In this document: piece by piece, positions 32,801 to 44,950 of the stretch
How positions within the stretch are numbered: the first letter of the stretch is position 1
Layout: each line of letters begins with the position of its first letter
NCBI GenBank assembly: GCA_022578605.1
Contig: MU394096.1
Coordinates: 186,001 to 250,000 of the forward strand
Length of the DNA: 64,000 bases
Source of the DNA: Camillea tinctor
Taxonomy: Eukaryota > Ascomycota > Sordariomycetes > Xylariales > Xylariaceae
Reading direction: 5' to 3'
Notes under the pieces: model-generated
Told to the model about the DNA's origin: nothing
The model's input: only the letters and a program-made list of their open reading frames with translations
The model's database searches: none
Made by a program: the position numbers and the translations under genes

Positions 32801-35800
32801 GACTACAAATTCCTAGAGTCCGTCGAGACTATGCTTTCAATGAATGGACTGGTCGCGTCAGGGGTGATGAGAAGCTAGCCTTGTGTGATTACCATCAGGC
32901 TGACAGACCGCTGCGGCTCGAAGTAAGCTCGCCCGGCGCCTTAGGAAGTCTACGTTTTATCGACGACAAAGCAGCACGTCTGCCTCTACCCGCAGATGAG
33001 ATACAAATCGAGGCACGCGCTTACGGTGTCAACTTTCGAGATGTGTTCATTGCGTTTGGCCAGATGCCAGGACATCTGCCTATGGTGGGTGAAGTATCGG
33101 GGGTTGTCACCGCCGTCGGAGATGAAATGCGCGACCAGTATAAGCCAGGCGACAAGGTTATGGGCATTGGTGCAGAGCCATTTTCCAGCCAGGCCCGGGT
33201 CAAGGGTTTAATGGCGCACATTATACCTGACTCTCTCAATTTCGCAGAAGCAGCGTCCGTCCCGCTAGTCTTCTTGACGGCTTATCACTGTTTGGTGGAC
33301 GTCGCCGGCCTGGAAAAGGGGCAGACCATTTTGATTCATGCGGCATCAGGGGGTGTGGGGCAGGCGGCAGTCCAGCTCGCACAACACATAGGTGCCGAAG
33401 TTTTTGTCACCGTTGGGAGTCCCAAAAAGAGGGAAATAATGATGGAGCAATACCAAATTCCTGAGAGTCACATATTCTCGTCGCGGGGGACAAATTTCAA
33501 GCAGGGCATCCTTCGGATGACCAAGAACCGCGGGGTTGACATTGTGCTCAATTCACTCACTGGTGATATGCTGAGCCAGACTTGGGAATGCCTTGCTTCG
33601 TTAGGCACTTTCATCGAGATCGGAAAAGCGGACATGTACCGAAGGAACCATCTAAGTATGGCCCCTTTCGATAAAGGTCTAAGCTTCGTGGCTGTTGACT
33701 TGTTGCTTCTTTTCGAGAAGCAACCTCGAAAGATGCATCAAAACCTCTGTTATATTATGGAAATGTTCCGTAGAGGTATCTTGTCGACAAAAACAGTAAC
33801 GACTATGCCCATGGGAAAGATTGAGGACGCATTCCGTTCGATTGCCAATCGTACACATGTCGGTAAGGTTGTTGTAGAGGCAGACAGTCAGACGAAGGTC
33901 TCTGCCCTCTTACCACCGCTTCTACCATTGAAACTGGATCCAGAAGCGGCTTACATCGTCGTTGGTGGTCTAGGAGATATAGGAAAGCGGCTATGTCAGT
34001 TTCTGGCCGAGGCCGGTGCCAAGCACATTATCACCTTCTCTCGTAGTACCCCGGATGACGATACTAAAGAAGTAATCCAAAAGGATATACGTAAATTGGG
34101 GGCAGAAATCTACATTGTTAAATGCGATATAACTGACAAGTCCAGCATCGAAAGTGCTGCAGCCCTATGCTGTGACACCATGCCTCGAGTGAAGGGAATA
34201 ATTCACGGAGGCATGGTTCTAAGAGTAAGTGTCTTAGAAAAGAGAATCCAGGGAGGGGTGGATGAAAAGAAAAGGGGAGCATAAGCTAACAGGATAATAC
34301 AGGACCATCCACTAGAGAATATGGAGCATACTGACTACACAACATCCCTGGGGCCAAAAGTGACTGGAACAATCAATCTACACAAAGAGTTCAGCTCCTC
34401 GCCACTCGACTTCTTCATCACCCTGTCGTCGGTCACGGCAATTCTAGGCACAGCCGGTCAATCAAACTTTGCCATAGGGAATGCCTTCCAAGATGCCTTC
34501 GCGCAAGCGCAAGATGCCTACGCACAAACTCAGACGGGCAAGTCGCGGACGCGATACATCTCACTCAACCTTGGCGCGTTCGACAATACAAATGCCATCG
34601 CAGCGTTACCCGCCAAACAGAAGGAAATTATGCGCAAGGGTTCAGTGATGATGAGTTTCGAGGAGCTTTTCAAGGCTCTAGAATATTGCATTGACCCCCA
34701 AGAGAGAAAGGATCGTTGCGTGCAACTCATATTTGGCTTTGATAGGAAGTCCATGGAAGCGGTTGACGACTTGTTCGCCCTATCTAACCCTCTATTCAGC
34801 CTGGTAGCTCGAAAGCACTCGTCACACGAGGGTAAATTAGACGACACAGCTGCCACCCACAAGGCGATAAAGGAGGCGACGACGCTGGAGAAGGCCGCAG
34901 GAATTATAACAGAAATCATCGTGGCGAGATTAGCGAAGTATATAAACCATGCCGATCTCTCTTCAGACACACAATTCGCAAATATCGGGATAGACTCCCT
35001 TTCCAAGGTTGAGCTCCAGACCTGGGTGAGAAACTTCTTCGTAGTGGACTTGCGGCCTGCGGAGGTGCACAACGCACCAACCCTTGGTGATTTAGGAATG
35101 ACGGTAGCTTTGGCGTCCGCATTGCTGAACAAGGACCTGCGCCCGTCCCCAGACAGCAAGCAGAAGCCTCGCGCCACCACTGACGGTCTAAAGTCATCGC
35201 CTAGCAAGGCAGGGGAGGATATGGGAGAAGCGAAGCAAAGCTCTCCTAAAACCGACTGTTGCCCTTATGGCATCAATAAAGATCCACTCCCAGACCTAGA
35301 ACAGTCGCTTCAAGACCACATTACGAACATTAGTCACTTCGGCACACCCACACAACGCGAAGGTCTACAGCGAGCCGCAGCGGAATTCATCGCGCCGGGC
35401 AGCACAGCCCGCAAGCTCTATGCACAGCTCGTGCAGAAGGCCGAAGACCCGGAAGTTGACAGCTGGGTCGCGGACCTTTACCTCGAGGCGCGGCATACAA
35501 GGAAGCGCGGACCCCTAGTTTTCGACGGCTACCTTGCTACGCACCTAGACAACAATGCCGTTCCGCATAAACAGAGCGAGCGTGCCGCGCTGCTCGCCAC
35601 CACTGCTTTCCGTGCTAAGCAGGACATCGAAGCCGGGACCTTTGAGGCCCACTGGGACCTCAACACTCCGGCCTGCACGTTCTTGTGGAAGTGGTTGTTC
35701 AATAGCACGCGCGAGCCGGGCCTCAACGTGGATGCGATGCGGAAGTACGAGGGTGACTATTGTGTCGCATTGAGAAGAGGGCATATGTTTAAAGTTGCGC

Positions 35801-37136
35801 TGCGAGAAGGGGGCGAGAATGTCTCGCAGAAGAAGCTCGAGATCATATTCAATGCCATCGTTGAGAAGGTAGGGGATGACAGATTATGGGACGGGATTCT
35901 CACAACGACTAACAGGGATATATGGGCAAAGGTACGTCATACCAGTTTAGTACTATAAGTCTGGCTAACTTGTATATAGAACCGTACAAACCTCCTTGCG
36001 CTGGACCAGCGTAATGTCGAGTATCTTAAAGTCGTCGAGGAAGCAGCCTTCGTCGTGTGTCTCGGAGATACCAATGCATTACCCGGCGAGGAACAGGTCA
36101 GGCAGGGATTCATGGGGGACGGTTTCAACCGATGGTTTGACAAGTCGATCCAGTTCATTGTGGCGGCCAATGGGACATCCTCGCACTTTGTGAATCATTC
36201 GCAAATCGACGGCATGACGATCTGGCGACTAACGGAATGGATATGCAAAGCGATCCGGGACCACAAGACCGATCCCGAAAGGGACCTACATAAGTCCCTA
36301 GAAGACGTACAACTCGAGGAGTTCACTCTTATCACCAGCCCAGAAATTCAAGTAGCCATGCAGGACTATCGGAAACAGTACATCGAGTTCATGGAACCGC
36401 GAGAGTACGCACGTCACATCTCGGCCCAGATCAACCGGAACATAGCAGAAGAGCACAAGATCCCACTCAAAGGTGTCCTAGACCTAACCGTCCAGCTAGC
36501 GAGCCGTCTCTTCTTCGGGTACAACCGGCCATCCTGGGAGACGCTGTCGATGTCGCACTTCCACCGGGGTCGTGTAGAGATGCTGCAGCTCATGAGCGCG
36601 CCTGTGGCCAGGTTCTGCGATGCCGTCGCCGGGAACAGGGACAATGCTACAATCTCCGACTCCGAAAAGCGGGTTATGCTACTAGAAGCCACGCAGGACA
36701 TCGCAGCGAACAAGAACCACGGCCGGGTGGGCAAGAACTTTGACCGTCTCCTAGAAGTGCTGCGCGTCATGTGGCCTGAGGACGAGCCTACGCCGGCGCT
36801 GTTTGAGGATGCTGTGTTTAGAGAGGCGGAGGAAAACTACATTCTCACTAACCTTCACGATGCTGAAGTGTCGTTAGATTCAGCATACGTCGAGCAGGAC
36901 CCTAAGGTTTGGTGGGTGTGCTATAGCATAATGGATAACAGGTCAGCATTTCCCTCCTTTCCCCCCTTTTTTTCGGTCTTGGTCACATACGTGCCTATGC
37001 CATATAACCTCCTAGTTCTAATAATGAGTTCAGGATCGGCTTCTCCATCAATGGATTGAAGGGTCAAGTATCGAGATTTACAGAATGTATTGACGAAGCC
37101 GGGAGGATTGTCAGGTCGATAATCGAAGCGAACTAG
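26863..37136 (+). CDS. Highly reducing polyketide synthase with C-terminal carnitine acyltransferase domain (3194 aa)
   Basis: Ten exons (26863-27133, 27243-27502, 27576-27703, 27775-28057, 28108-28120, 28230-28459, 28519-34224, 34303-35931, 35980-36941, 37034-37136) sum to 9585 nt, exactly in frame. This iterative type I PKS builds a reduced polyketide from malonyl units. KS: Cys177 (DTGCSGSL), His312 (EAHGTGT), His352 (SNIGHLE). AT: GHSSG with Ser661. DH: His985 (HVIDG) and Asp1193 (HPATLDA). cMeT: loop EIRAGTGD, with Arg1469 in place of the first Gly. ER: ASGGVGQAA near 2006. KR: GGLGDIG near 2211, Ser2340 present, catalytic Tyr replaced by Phe2353 (QSNFAIGN). ACP: GIDSL with Ser2529. The last 550 residues are a choline/carnitine acyltransferase-type domain: PHKQSERAALLATTAFR, LFNSTREPG, and His2913 with Asp2917 (NHSQIDG). 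No thioesterase or reductase release domain is present, so the cAT domain probably offloads the chain. This architecture is known from Tv6-931 of Trichoderma virens. The neighbouring MFS gene is the likely exporter. Confidence 0.95.
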
Positions 37137-37578
37137 CTTTGATGATATATTTAACTGGTAGAACCATCGTCTGCAGAATGGGGCCAAACGAGCACTGGAA
37201 CACGACTTTTGGAAAAGGTAAAAAATAAGAAAAAGAAGAGGAAAAGAGATAGAGAAGAACAAAAAACTGAAATATGTTCATGTACATTACACCATAGAGA
37301 AAACGTAGAATGTAGCAATGTACACGTGTTGTACAACTGCACCATGCAGTAGGGTTAAACAGTGCCCTCATTTAAGGTTATGTTAGACAGCTCTACGTAA
37401 CACCAAGATCCACTGTGGGGGAATCAGATACAAGGGGGGCAGTTTTGAAAAGAGAAGGAGGGGTGGTAAGGAGTAGTAGGTTTGAGACAGAGACAGAAGC
37501 AAGTAAATAAATTTAGGTGAAGAAGAAAAAAAAAGTAAAGAAAAATTTGAAGAGCCTTGTTTTTCAAGGTTGAGATTT
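37137..37578. other. Intergenic region, PKS 3' end to tRNA-Tyr
   Basis: No gene is seen. It holds the PKS 3' end and A-rich tracts. The AAAAA run at 37541-37545 is the first T-run on the minus strand downstream of tRNA-Tyr and is its likely polymerase III terminator. Confidence 0.5.
37541..37545 (-). terminator. Probable polymerase III terminator of tRNA-Tyr
   Basis: Read on the minus strand this is TTTTT, 33 nt beyond the tRNA-Tyr 3' end and the first run of five T there. Confidence 0.5.
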
Positions 37579-37665
37579 TCTCTCGAGCCAGAGTCGAACT
37601 AGCGACCTTTCGGTGACAATGAACAATTACAGCCGAACGCTCTAAACCAACTGAGCTATCGAGAG
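37579..37665 (-). tRNA. tRNA-Tyr (GUA) with 12-nt intron
   Basis: The minus strand folds as a full cloverleaf. The acceptor stem is CTCTCGA with TCGAGAG and discriminator A. The D arm is GCTC-loop-GAGC with AGTTGGTTTA in the loop. The anticodon stem is TTCGG/CCGAA with loop C-T-GTA-A, so the anticodon is GUA, and the T arm is GCTAG-TTCGACT-CTGGC. A 12-nt intron sits in the canonical position one base 3' of the anticodon, as in all eukaryotic nuclear tRNA-Tyr genes. Spliced length is 75 nt. Confidence 0.96.
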
Positions 37666-38350
37666 GATATCCGAAGGTAGGACCTTCGATGATAGGCGGG
37701 TTTCTGCTGGGTGATCGGCAAGCCCCGTAAGCAGATATTATATAGACCACAATTAGTACCCGACAATGAAGATGCAACCTTCTTTCCTTAGGATTTAGGC
37801 TAAGTTAACTTAGGTTAGTCTGTGTAATGAAAGGTCGGGCAAACCTTATTTTCCCAATTGACCAATCTTTCATTATCATTTACAATGAGTAACCTTACCA
37901 ATAACCACAGTACTCTAACCTAGTATGTATCATGTTTAACTTTAGTGGCCCAATGAATCAATGGTTGAGTAGTAGGTACTTGGCATGTAGCTTTTGTTAT
38001 TATGAACGAGGACCAGATACCTAAAGAGAACATTCAATATCATTATCAGATACTAAATTTTACTTATTTAACCATCTACATAGAGGTATCTGCTACTAAT
38101 GATCTCTATACCTACTATCTATCGTACATAACATATATAGCTCCTGTCTAAGCTGCCCATCTCTAATTCTTATTTTGGCGTGTCCCCCATTATACATCTC
38201 CAGAGCAGAGCAAGAGAAGAGAACTAACTCCCAGTCCCTTATGCAGACCTTACAAACACCGATATTGTACAAGCTCACTCCCCATGACCCGAAAGGGAGA
38301 AAAGGAAATAAAGAAACAGGGTATCTATAAACCAGAAGATGTTTGTCACA
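37666..38350. other. Intergenic region, tRNA-Tyr to rhodopsin-like receptor
   Basis: No gene is supported in these 685 bp. They are AT-rich and include the region 5' of tRNA-Tyr and the 3' flank of the receptor gene on the minus strand. Confidence 0.5.
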
Positions 38351-39969
38351 TTATACACATCCTTTTCCCTCAAAACTAGCTCCCAGGGGAGGTAGGAAAA
38401 GCACATACAACTTCTTCTCCCTTCCGTCATCATAGCATAAGAACACCGGCTCCAGCGGCTTGGGCATCTTATATAAGTAATCCTCTTCATCTTCCCACTC
38501 CGTCTCTAGCTCTGATTCCGATGGCGCTGCTTTCCGCGGTGGCATCGCTTCGTCCACAGCCGCCACAGCAACATCCCGTGTAGATGACGACGACGATGAC
38601 GGTAATGATGATGTTGACCACCACAACATCTCCTCGTCCGCATTGTCTCCAGGTATCTGGTACGGATCGCGCGCGTACCGCGGCTCCCCGCCCACTAGCA
38701 ACTCCGACGACTGCGGCTGCTGCCGTGCCAGCGCCGGTAAAGCGCGGCTCTTCCCCGCGGAATCGAGCCAGAAGAGCTGCAGCTGTCGCGCGCCGCGCCA
38801 GAGCCGGGACATGACCATGGGGACGCAGCCGACGAAGACGGCGACGGCCTGGTCGACGGTCGCGAGCACCGCGGCGGTGGTATATATGACCGTGACGTTG
38901 CCGTTCGCGGCCCCGCCACCTACGGTAGTGATAATAGCAGTGGGCGTGTTGGCGACGACGATCTGGTGGGCGAGGCGCACGAGGCCGGCGAGAGGGGCGA
39001 GGGCGCCGACGGCGACCATGACCGAGACCACGTACCGCTTGTTAATGCGGGAGGTCTGCAGACGGCGGAGGACGACGAGAGGCACGGTGAGGGCGACAAC
39101 ATCGCTGAGCAAGTTGACGGCGGCGGAGCACGCGAGCAGTGCGGTCCAAGGGATGCGATCGCCGTGGAACGCCGCCACGACGGCCGCGAAGACAACAGTG
39201 TAAAGCCCGTTGAGCAGTATAGCCACAAGCATGGCGACCCACAGCGCATCGCGTGACGTTTTCTCCGGGTAGAACCCCCGCATCTCCAGTAGCAGGATAG
39301 ACGACTTGGCTAGGAAGATGGCTGCTCGGGCTACGGCTTGGAAGTACTGGTAGGCTCTCGAGAACACGGCGAGGTCGGTATCTGTCACGTCTGGCGTGTT
39401 ACGGCCGGCGCCATGCCGCGCCATGACGATCTGCAGGCCGCATAGTGGTATTGTCGCTATCCAGGCGACGACCATAGCCCCTATAACGAGTGAATACAAT
39501 GTTCTAAAATACTTTTTATTTTTGGCATACTCTTAGAGGGAATAAAGAAACTATATACTTGAAAGGAATAAAAAGGAAAAAATCATGACAAGAAAAAATC
39601 AGAATTCAGAAACGTACAATCATCCCACCACCGCTGCTTGGGCAGTACCCATCGCGTGAGCATCCGGGCCGCAGTGAAGAGCGTAACAAGAGCCATAGCA
39701 ACAGCCGCAATAGCGATCAGCCCATTCGCGCTGATGGGTGCACCAACACCAGCAATATTAAAATTGCCATCACCGCCGCCGCCATCGTCATCCGGCGATG
39801 ATGCAGAGACGGTACCGTTGCTGAAACCCGACGCGGTCGGCATAGAAGAGGAGGAAGAAGACACAGGGGAAGGGGAGAAAGAGGAGGAAAAGAGGAAAAG
39901 GAACAGCTGGTGGCACGCCGGGCTAGAATAATCCAAGGCGCAGTAGAGGCGAGAACGGTTACGGGGCAT
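38351..39969 (-). CDS. Fungal rhodopsin-domain seven-helix integral membrane protein, 493 aa
   Basis: Exons 39969-39618 and 39480-38351 on the minus strand join to 493 residues. The splice turns RMLTRWVLPKQRWWDD into WWDDWAMVVAWIAT, the typical junction between helices 1 and 2 in the fungal rhodopsin-like family (PF20684, SAT4/PTH11-related). Seven hydrophobic segments follow in the expected spacing, with an N-terminal Ser/Gly/Asp-rich extracellular part containing an N-glycosylation site (SNGT) and a long acidic cytosolic tail of about 130 residues. A Cys typical of the PTH11 CFEM domain array is not present, so this is a plain rhodopsin-domain member. Ligand and role are unknown; relatives are proposed receptors for surface or host cues. 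An in-frame second Met at residue 43 (MPTASGFSNGT) could be the true start. Exon 2 is GC-rich compared with the flanks. Confidence 0.88.
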
Positions 39970-42673
39970 CTTGCGTTGAACTTACTTGACCCTATCTCTC
40001 TCTGTGTTGTCCTGCTGTTGTTCTATGCCGGTGGCGAGCTGCAGGAGAAGGTAAACCAGTCAGTTTGAGATCTCAGAGAGTCATTTATATACAAAAACCC
40101 TTTTTGGCTATCCGTCAACTCCGATGTTGACGACATCCCAGTTCAGTTCGGTTCAGTTCGGTTCAGAGTCAATCTTTCAAGTCCCTTGGCCCCCTATCTC
40201 CCTACGACATCAAGATGGGCGTAGAAGAAAAACAATAATAAGAAAAGAGGCCCTGTTGACTCCCGATACTATTTCCCCCCTCTCTCTCTTTCTCTCATTC
40301 ATTATCCCCATGTTTTTCCCGCCACAAACTTTCGAAGAACCAAAGCAAATCAAGTCTAAAAACGTCCCTTTCCCTTCTAAACTAGTCGCAACATGCGCAT
40401 ACTAGATCCCACGTGCGTGCCTAGAAGGCAGCCTCGGTGAGTAGGAGGGAGTTCCCTTTTCGTACGTTAACCTATCTATCACCTATCAACAGACCAAACC
40501 AAGAAAAAGAAAGATGATGCGGAGACAAGAAACACTTTGTTCGTCCTATCCGGCAGAGGAGGGACGCCAAGGGCCGAAGGGGAGGGGGACAGTGACGAGA
40601 GCCCTGCGCCGGATTTCTTTCTCCCCCCCAACTCCCCCCGCATACACACATACCCTCTACTCTGCTCCTCTACTCTCCATTCCGCCTACCACGTTATCTA
40701 TCTATCTAATTCCATCCATCTACCTATCCTGGCATTTCTTCAGTCAATAGAAAGGCAAGAAGTCTTTGATAAGAACACATGTGCGGGATTGAAAGGGCAC
40801 CTAGCCTAGCCTAGTCAAACCGAAAGGGCTCGAAAAAAAAAGTAGTTATAAAAAGAGCAAGGCAAACTATGTAAGCGATTGGCCAACATCTCTCCTCCCT
40901 TCTGAAGGGCTCTTTTCCCTTACCGTGCTTACATATTTCTCTTCTTCTCTGTCCCTCCCTCCCTCTCTCTCTCAAGAATAAAAAAAGAAAAGTGTCACAG
41001 CAGCACATAACTTAACTCACTATACTAGGACCCATCGTTCCTATACATACAAAAGAGCAACAAGACCTTCAAGTCCGCGCCGACTAAGACTTAAATGGGC
41101 ATGTATACATGCCGGGGAGGTAAACACGACGCTAACTAACCGACGAAGCCACCGCCATCATAAGAAACAAACATGAATGGATAAATAGATAGATTAGATA
41201 GAAGGCCCCAGGGCCCGTTCCCAACGAAAGGGGCAAAACACCACGTGCATGCATTCTTAACCTCACCTACATAGCACATACCTAACTGTCCTATCCTGCC
41301 CTACCCTACCTACTATATGGTGGTTACAGCCAAGCCATGTTTTGCTACCATCCCACATTCTCCCAAGCCCTGGGAGCCAGCCAAGTACCTTCATGAATTA
41401 CTAAACAAATGAACGAATAAACCAACGAACAGCACCAACAAACGAATGCGTAACCCAGATGCGCGGTAATGCTAATCGCGATGCTGGTATCGACTGGTTG
41501 CTTACATGCAGCCAGATTTAATAAAAATAAAAAACGGCCGCGTAGTACGTGTATTAATCCATACCATCGTCGGGCCTTCGTCATCCAACCTATCTAACCC
41601 ATCCCTCCCTCTATCGGCGATAAAGGGTCCCTCGCCCTCCCCTTTCCCTTGCCCTCCCCTTTCCCTTTCCCTTCCCTCGCTCCCTTAGCTCATCTAAGCA
41701 CCTACCTATCAATCCCGCCCCTCCCGTCCCCAAGTTCTACGTATGCTAGGTAAGAGTAACTCCATTCTCCCCCACACCCAGCTTGTGTAGCAAAAAAAAA
41801 AAACCCTATTTAAAACCACACGTGGGGATCCCGAGCGCTACGGCATATAAAATGTCTTAGAAAAGGAGAGCGGGACCTCTACCTAAACATACACTTTGTC
41901 TTAGAGCCCCTCAAAAAACAAATAAAGAGAAAGAGAAAAGGGTTTTACATATGATCCTCTCCAAGACCTAAGCAATTTCCGTCACTTTCATGTTTTACTT
42001 TTATTATCCTTAGGGTATATTTTGTTTGCGTATACTAAAATTAAAAATTTTAATTTTTTTTAAAAATAAAAAAAAAGTCAAAAAAAAGTCATAAAAAAGA
42101 AGAGTCGGGCTAACTCAATACACGACGTACTATTCGGCAATTAACGACCTGTGGAAAAAAAAAAGGACCCATGTTATTGTACATGATAACTAACGACCAG
42201 TCTGTGCTACGCCTCCAGCATCCCTTGTCTAGAACAGAGGGGGGTCGACTTTCGCCTCCTCAGAATATGAACACCTTACTCCCCCATTCGTGAAACGCTC
42301 ATCGCGGCCGGCCGGGCTGCTTAGCAAAACCATTTTCTGGCATGCTCTCGTTGTGCAAGGGTTATCACACCCTCGCTCATCCTGTCCCAGCCGTGATACA
42401 CCTGACCTGATGTAGACCGACTGTGTAGTGGTCGATATGAAATAGCGTCCTCGATCTATGGACTTGCTTTCTTGTTACCAAAAGCCTTATTGACTTTGTC
42501 CTCTGGGTCACGGTACACCCTAGGATGTCCAGATCCCGTAGAGCTAATAATGCTACTTGAATCGTTACTTGAACGATTGAGCTTCGTCTTCTTCAATTGA
42601 CTTCCAACCTGAATAGGCTTTTCGGAGCAACTTCTCCGCGAGAAGAGTAATTAACACGTTCCTTCAAAGAGTC
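39970..42673. other. Intergenic region upstream of the receptor gene
   Basis: No gene is supported in 2.7 kb. The region holds the promoter of the minus-strand receptor gene and the 3' flank of the PPZ gene. It has long pyrimidine-rich tracts (40620-40740, 40900-40975, 41580-41690), a GTTCAGTTCG direct repeat near 40140-40165, and an A/T homopolymer-rich block at about 42035-42105. Frames of 60-95 codons here are made of low-complexity sequence. Confidence 0.5.
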
Positions 42674-44381
42674 CTATACGCTCTGAGGGTATACGCTAGC
42701 GGGCTATCATAGATATGTTAAAACGTAGATCTTGCAGGATGGAGTGGGTTGTGGTGAACATACCGGACTGTTAAGCATAGTGTTACGTTTGTTTCGACCC
42801 TTCTTAATATGACTCTTAAGCGCAGAAGAGTCAAGAGGCTTGAGTAGCTCGAAGCTGCAGAGAAGCTCGGCCGACACAGACATGACAGCACCCCAATTAT
42901 CAAATTCACCACAATACTAGCACCAAGTTAGTTTATATAAAAACAACCAAAGTGATGGTATCTAAGCCACTTACGTTTGGCGCACTAAAAACAGTAACTA
43001 GAACTCTGTCGTTAAAGAATTCGTAGCCGTCTTCGACAACCATATGGGCTCGGCACACGAGGTCAAAATCGTGGGTTGCGAGGAATTCGGTAATGACTTT
43101 CTTGCCGAAACAATAGCTGACCCCTCTTTCGTTGGCCTCCCAATCTTGTTCCATATCAGCCGGGTCGGACCATAGAAGATCATTGAGGAGGCCGTAATCC
43201 GGAACATCGGTAGGACGGGCAATATTGCGAATGTCGTCCATGTGGCTCAAAGCTGGCGAAAGACCACCGTGAACACAGAAGATCTTTCCGGCAACGATGG
43301 CAGCAATGGGTAGGGTGTTGAAACAGTCAATGAACGTCTTCCAGATCTTAACGTTACACCTCCGCTTGCATTCATCATAAAATCCGTAAACCCGAGTCAC
43401 ATTCGCGCATTCGTGATTCCCTCGGAGAAGGAAGAAATTCTCGGGATACTTGAGCTTGTAGCAAAGGAGGAGCAGTATCGTCTCCAAAGACTGTTTTCCC
43501 CTATCAACGTAATCACCGAGGAAGAGGAAGTTGGAGCTCGGCGGAAATCCACACATCTCGAACATGCGGATCAAATCGGTATACTGTCCATGCACATCGC
43601 CAACAATTTTGACGGGAGCGTCCAACTCTAGCAAAGCCGGCTGGGAGAGGAAGCATTCGCGTGCCCTCTGGCAGATGGCGACAATCTCGGCATTCTTGAG
43701 ACAAACGCTCTTCGTCACTTTACCGGCGTACGCGGCATCCAGGAGCCGCTTGATAAAATCGTCCAGGTCAATCTCCTTGATATCACTCATAGCCACGCCA
43801 CCCGGGGTCAGATCGTCCCTGGAGTTTCCTGTGTTAACCGGGTTTATAGCATTTTCCTTCTTCACTAGAATAGGTGCTCCAGGCTGCTGTTGCATGTGCG
43901 GGTTCGGGTTAACGGCTCCAGAAGGTGGTTGATCGGATACATGGTCTACCTCACCGGAAGCCTGAGCGGCGCTGATGTCTCCATGGCCCGACCTCGACGT
44001 AGAGTGGATAGGCGACGGTGGCGGTTGGGTGTCATCCGACGGCGAGGCTGCGTCTGTCCCTTGCGGCGACCTGGGTGACGACGGGGTTGTGAAAGAATCG
44101 GTGCGACTGTTTCTCGATACTCCAGACCGGGCACCCCTCCCAGACTTGACGGATGCTACGTCCGACCTGTCAGCAGAAGCGTCACCATTGGAGAGTATAG
44201 CCGAGTTGCGCGGGCTATCGGTCTTCCCACCACCCGGTATTTTGGATCGTAGAGCCTTGAAGGAGCGCGTGGATTCCTTGGTGTCAGACTTGCCGAAGGA
44301 TGGATATGACTGTAGGTCCCCGGCCGACGAGGATCCGGAGCCCTTCGGGCCTCCACCCTCTTTCGAGTTTTGATTTCCCAT
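42674..44381 (-). CDS. PPZ1: Serine/threonine protein phosphatase PPZ type, 529 aa
   Basis: Three exons on the minus strand (44381-42975, 42916-42764, 42703-42674) join to 529 residues. PPZ phosphatases are fungus-specific PP1 relatives that control potassium and sodium homeostasis, cell-wall integrity and cell-cycle entry. The N terminus MGNQNSK carries a myristoylation Gly, followed by a Ser-rich disordered extension of about 200 residues, which distinguishes PPZ from PP1. The catalytic domain shows the metallophosphatase motifs GDVHGQY, GDYVDRG and RGNHE, plus HGGLSP and [18 protein letters not shown] across intron 1. The last intron leaves a 30-nt final exon that completes MLNSP with PASVYPQSV, the conserved ending of fungal PPZ proteins; without it the frame would run into an unrelated tail. 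The gene is divergent from the SUR7 gene across a 6.85-kb region. Confidence 0.95.
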
Positions 44382-44932
44382 CGCAGGTCAGGAGGCGGCG
44401 GCTTGGGAGGAAATACGTATAATGTTGGCGAGGTTCGCGATTCCGATTCAGAGGTCCCAGCCAAGAAAAAAGTATGCCCAGGCGCCCACCGCTCTACCGT
44501 GGTCCGAGTCGTGAGGTTGGTCGTGGGTCTCTCCTATGTATAGGCGGATGGGTGCTAAGGGGGGTGGAACAATTGCACTAAGACAGAGAGGAGGGTGATG
44601 GCGGAGGGAGATCGAGTGCCCGTTTTGGTCTCCGTCTTTGTAGCTATACAAGATAATAAAAAAAAGGTGTCAACTGGATTTCAAGTGGAGTGCTGCGCAA
44701 GAAGAACAGCTGACTGGTGGGGAGAGGGGGGGAGGAGATGCTAGAGCAGAGAGATAGTGGTAGGACCAGGAAACGGGGATAGCGGAGGGAAGAAGTCGGA
44801 ACTAACAGTGCTAAGTTAAGTAGTTATGACAGGCGAAACAATTAATCTAGATCGGGATAATTAGCTAAGTGGCCCGCAGAATTGAGAGAGTGGACATGAG
44901 GCTCGGCAGTTGTCAGGCGGTTGGAGAGAGAT

Positions 44933-44950
44933 AGAGAGAGAGAGAGAGAG
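44933..44950 (+). repeat. (AG)9 microsatellite
   Basis: Nine AG units lie about 550 bp upstream of the PPZ1 start codon, in its probable promoter. Confidence 0.85.

Noticed and set aside
34530..35207. 225-codon minus-strand frame in the PKS KR/ACP region
   Set aside because: Antisense to the PKS exon that encodes a clear KR and ACP.
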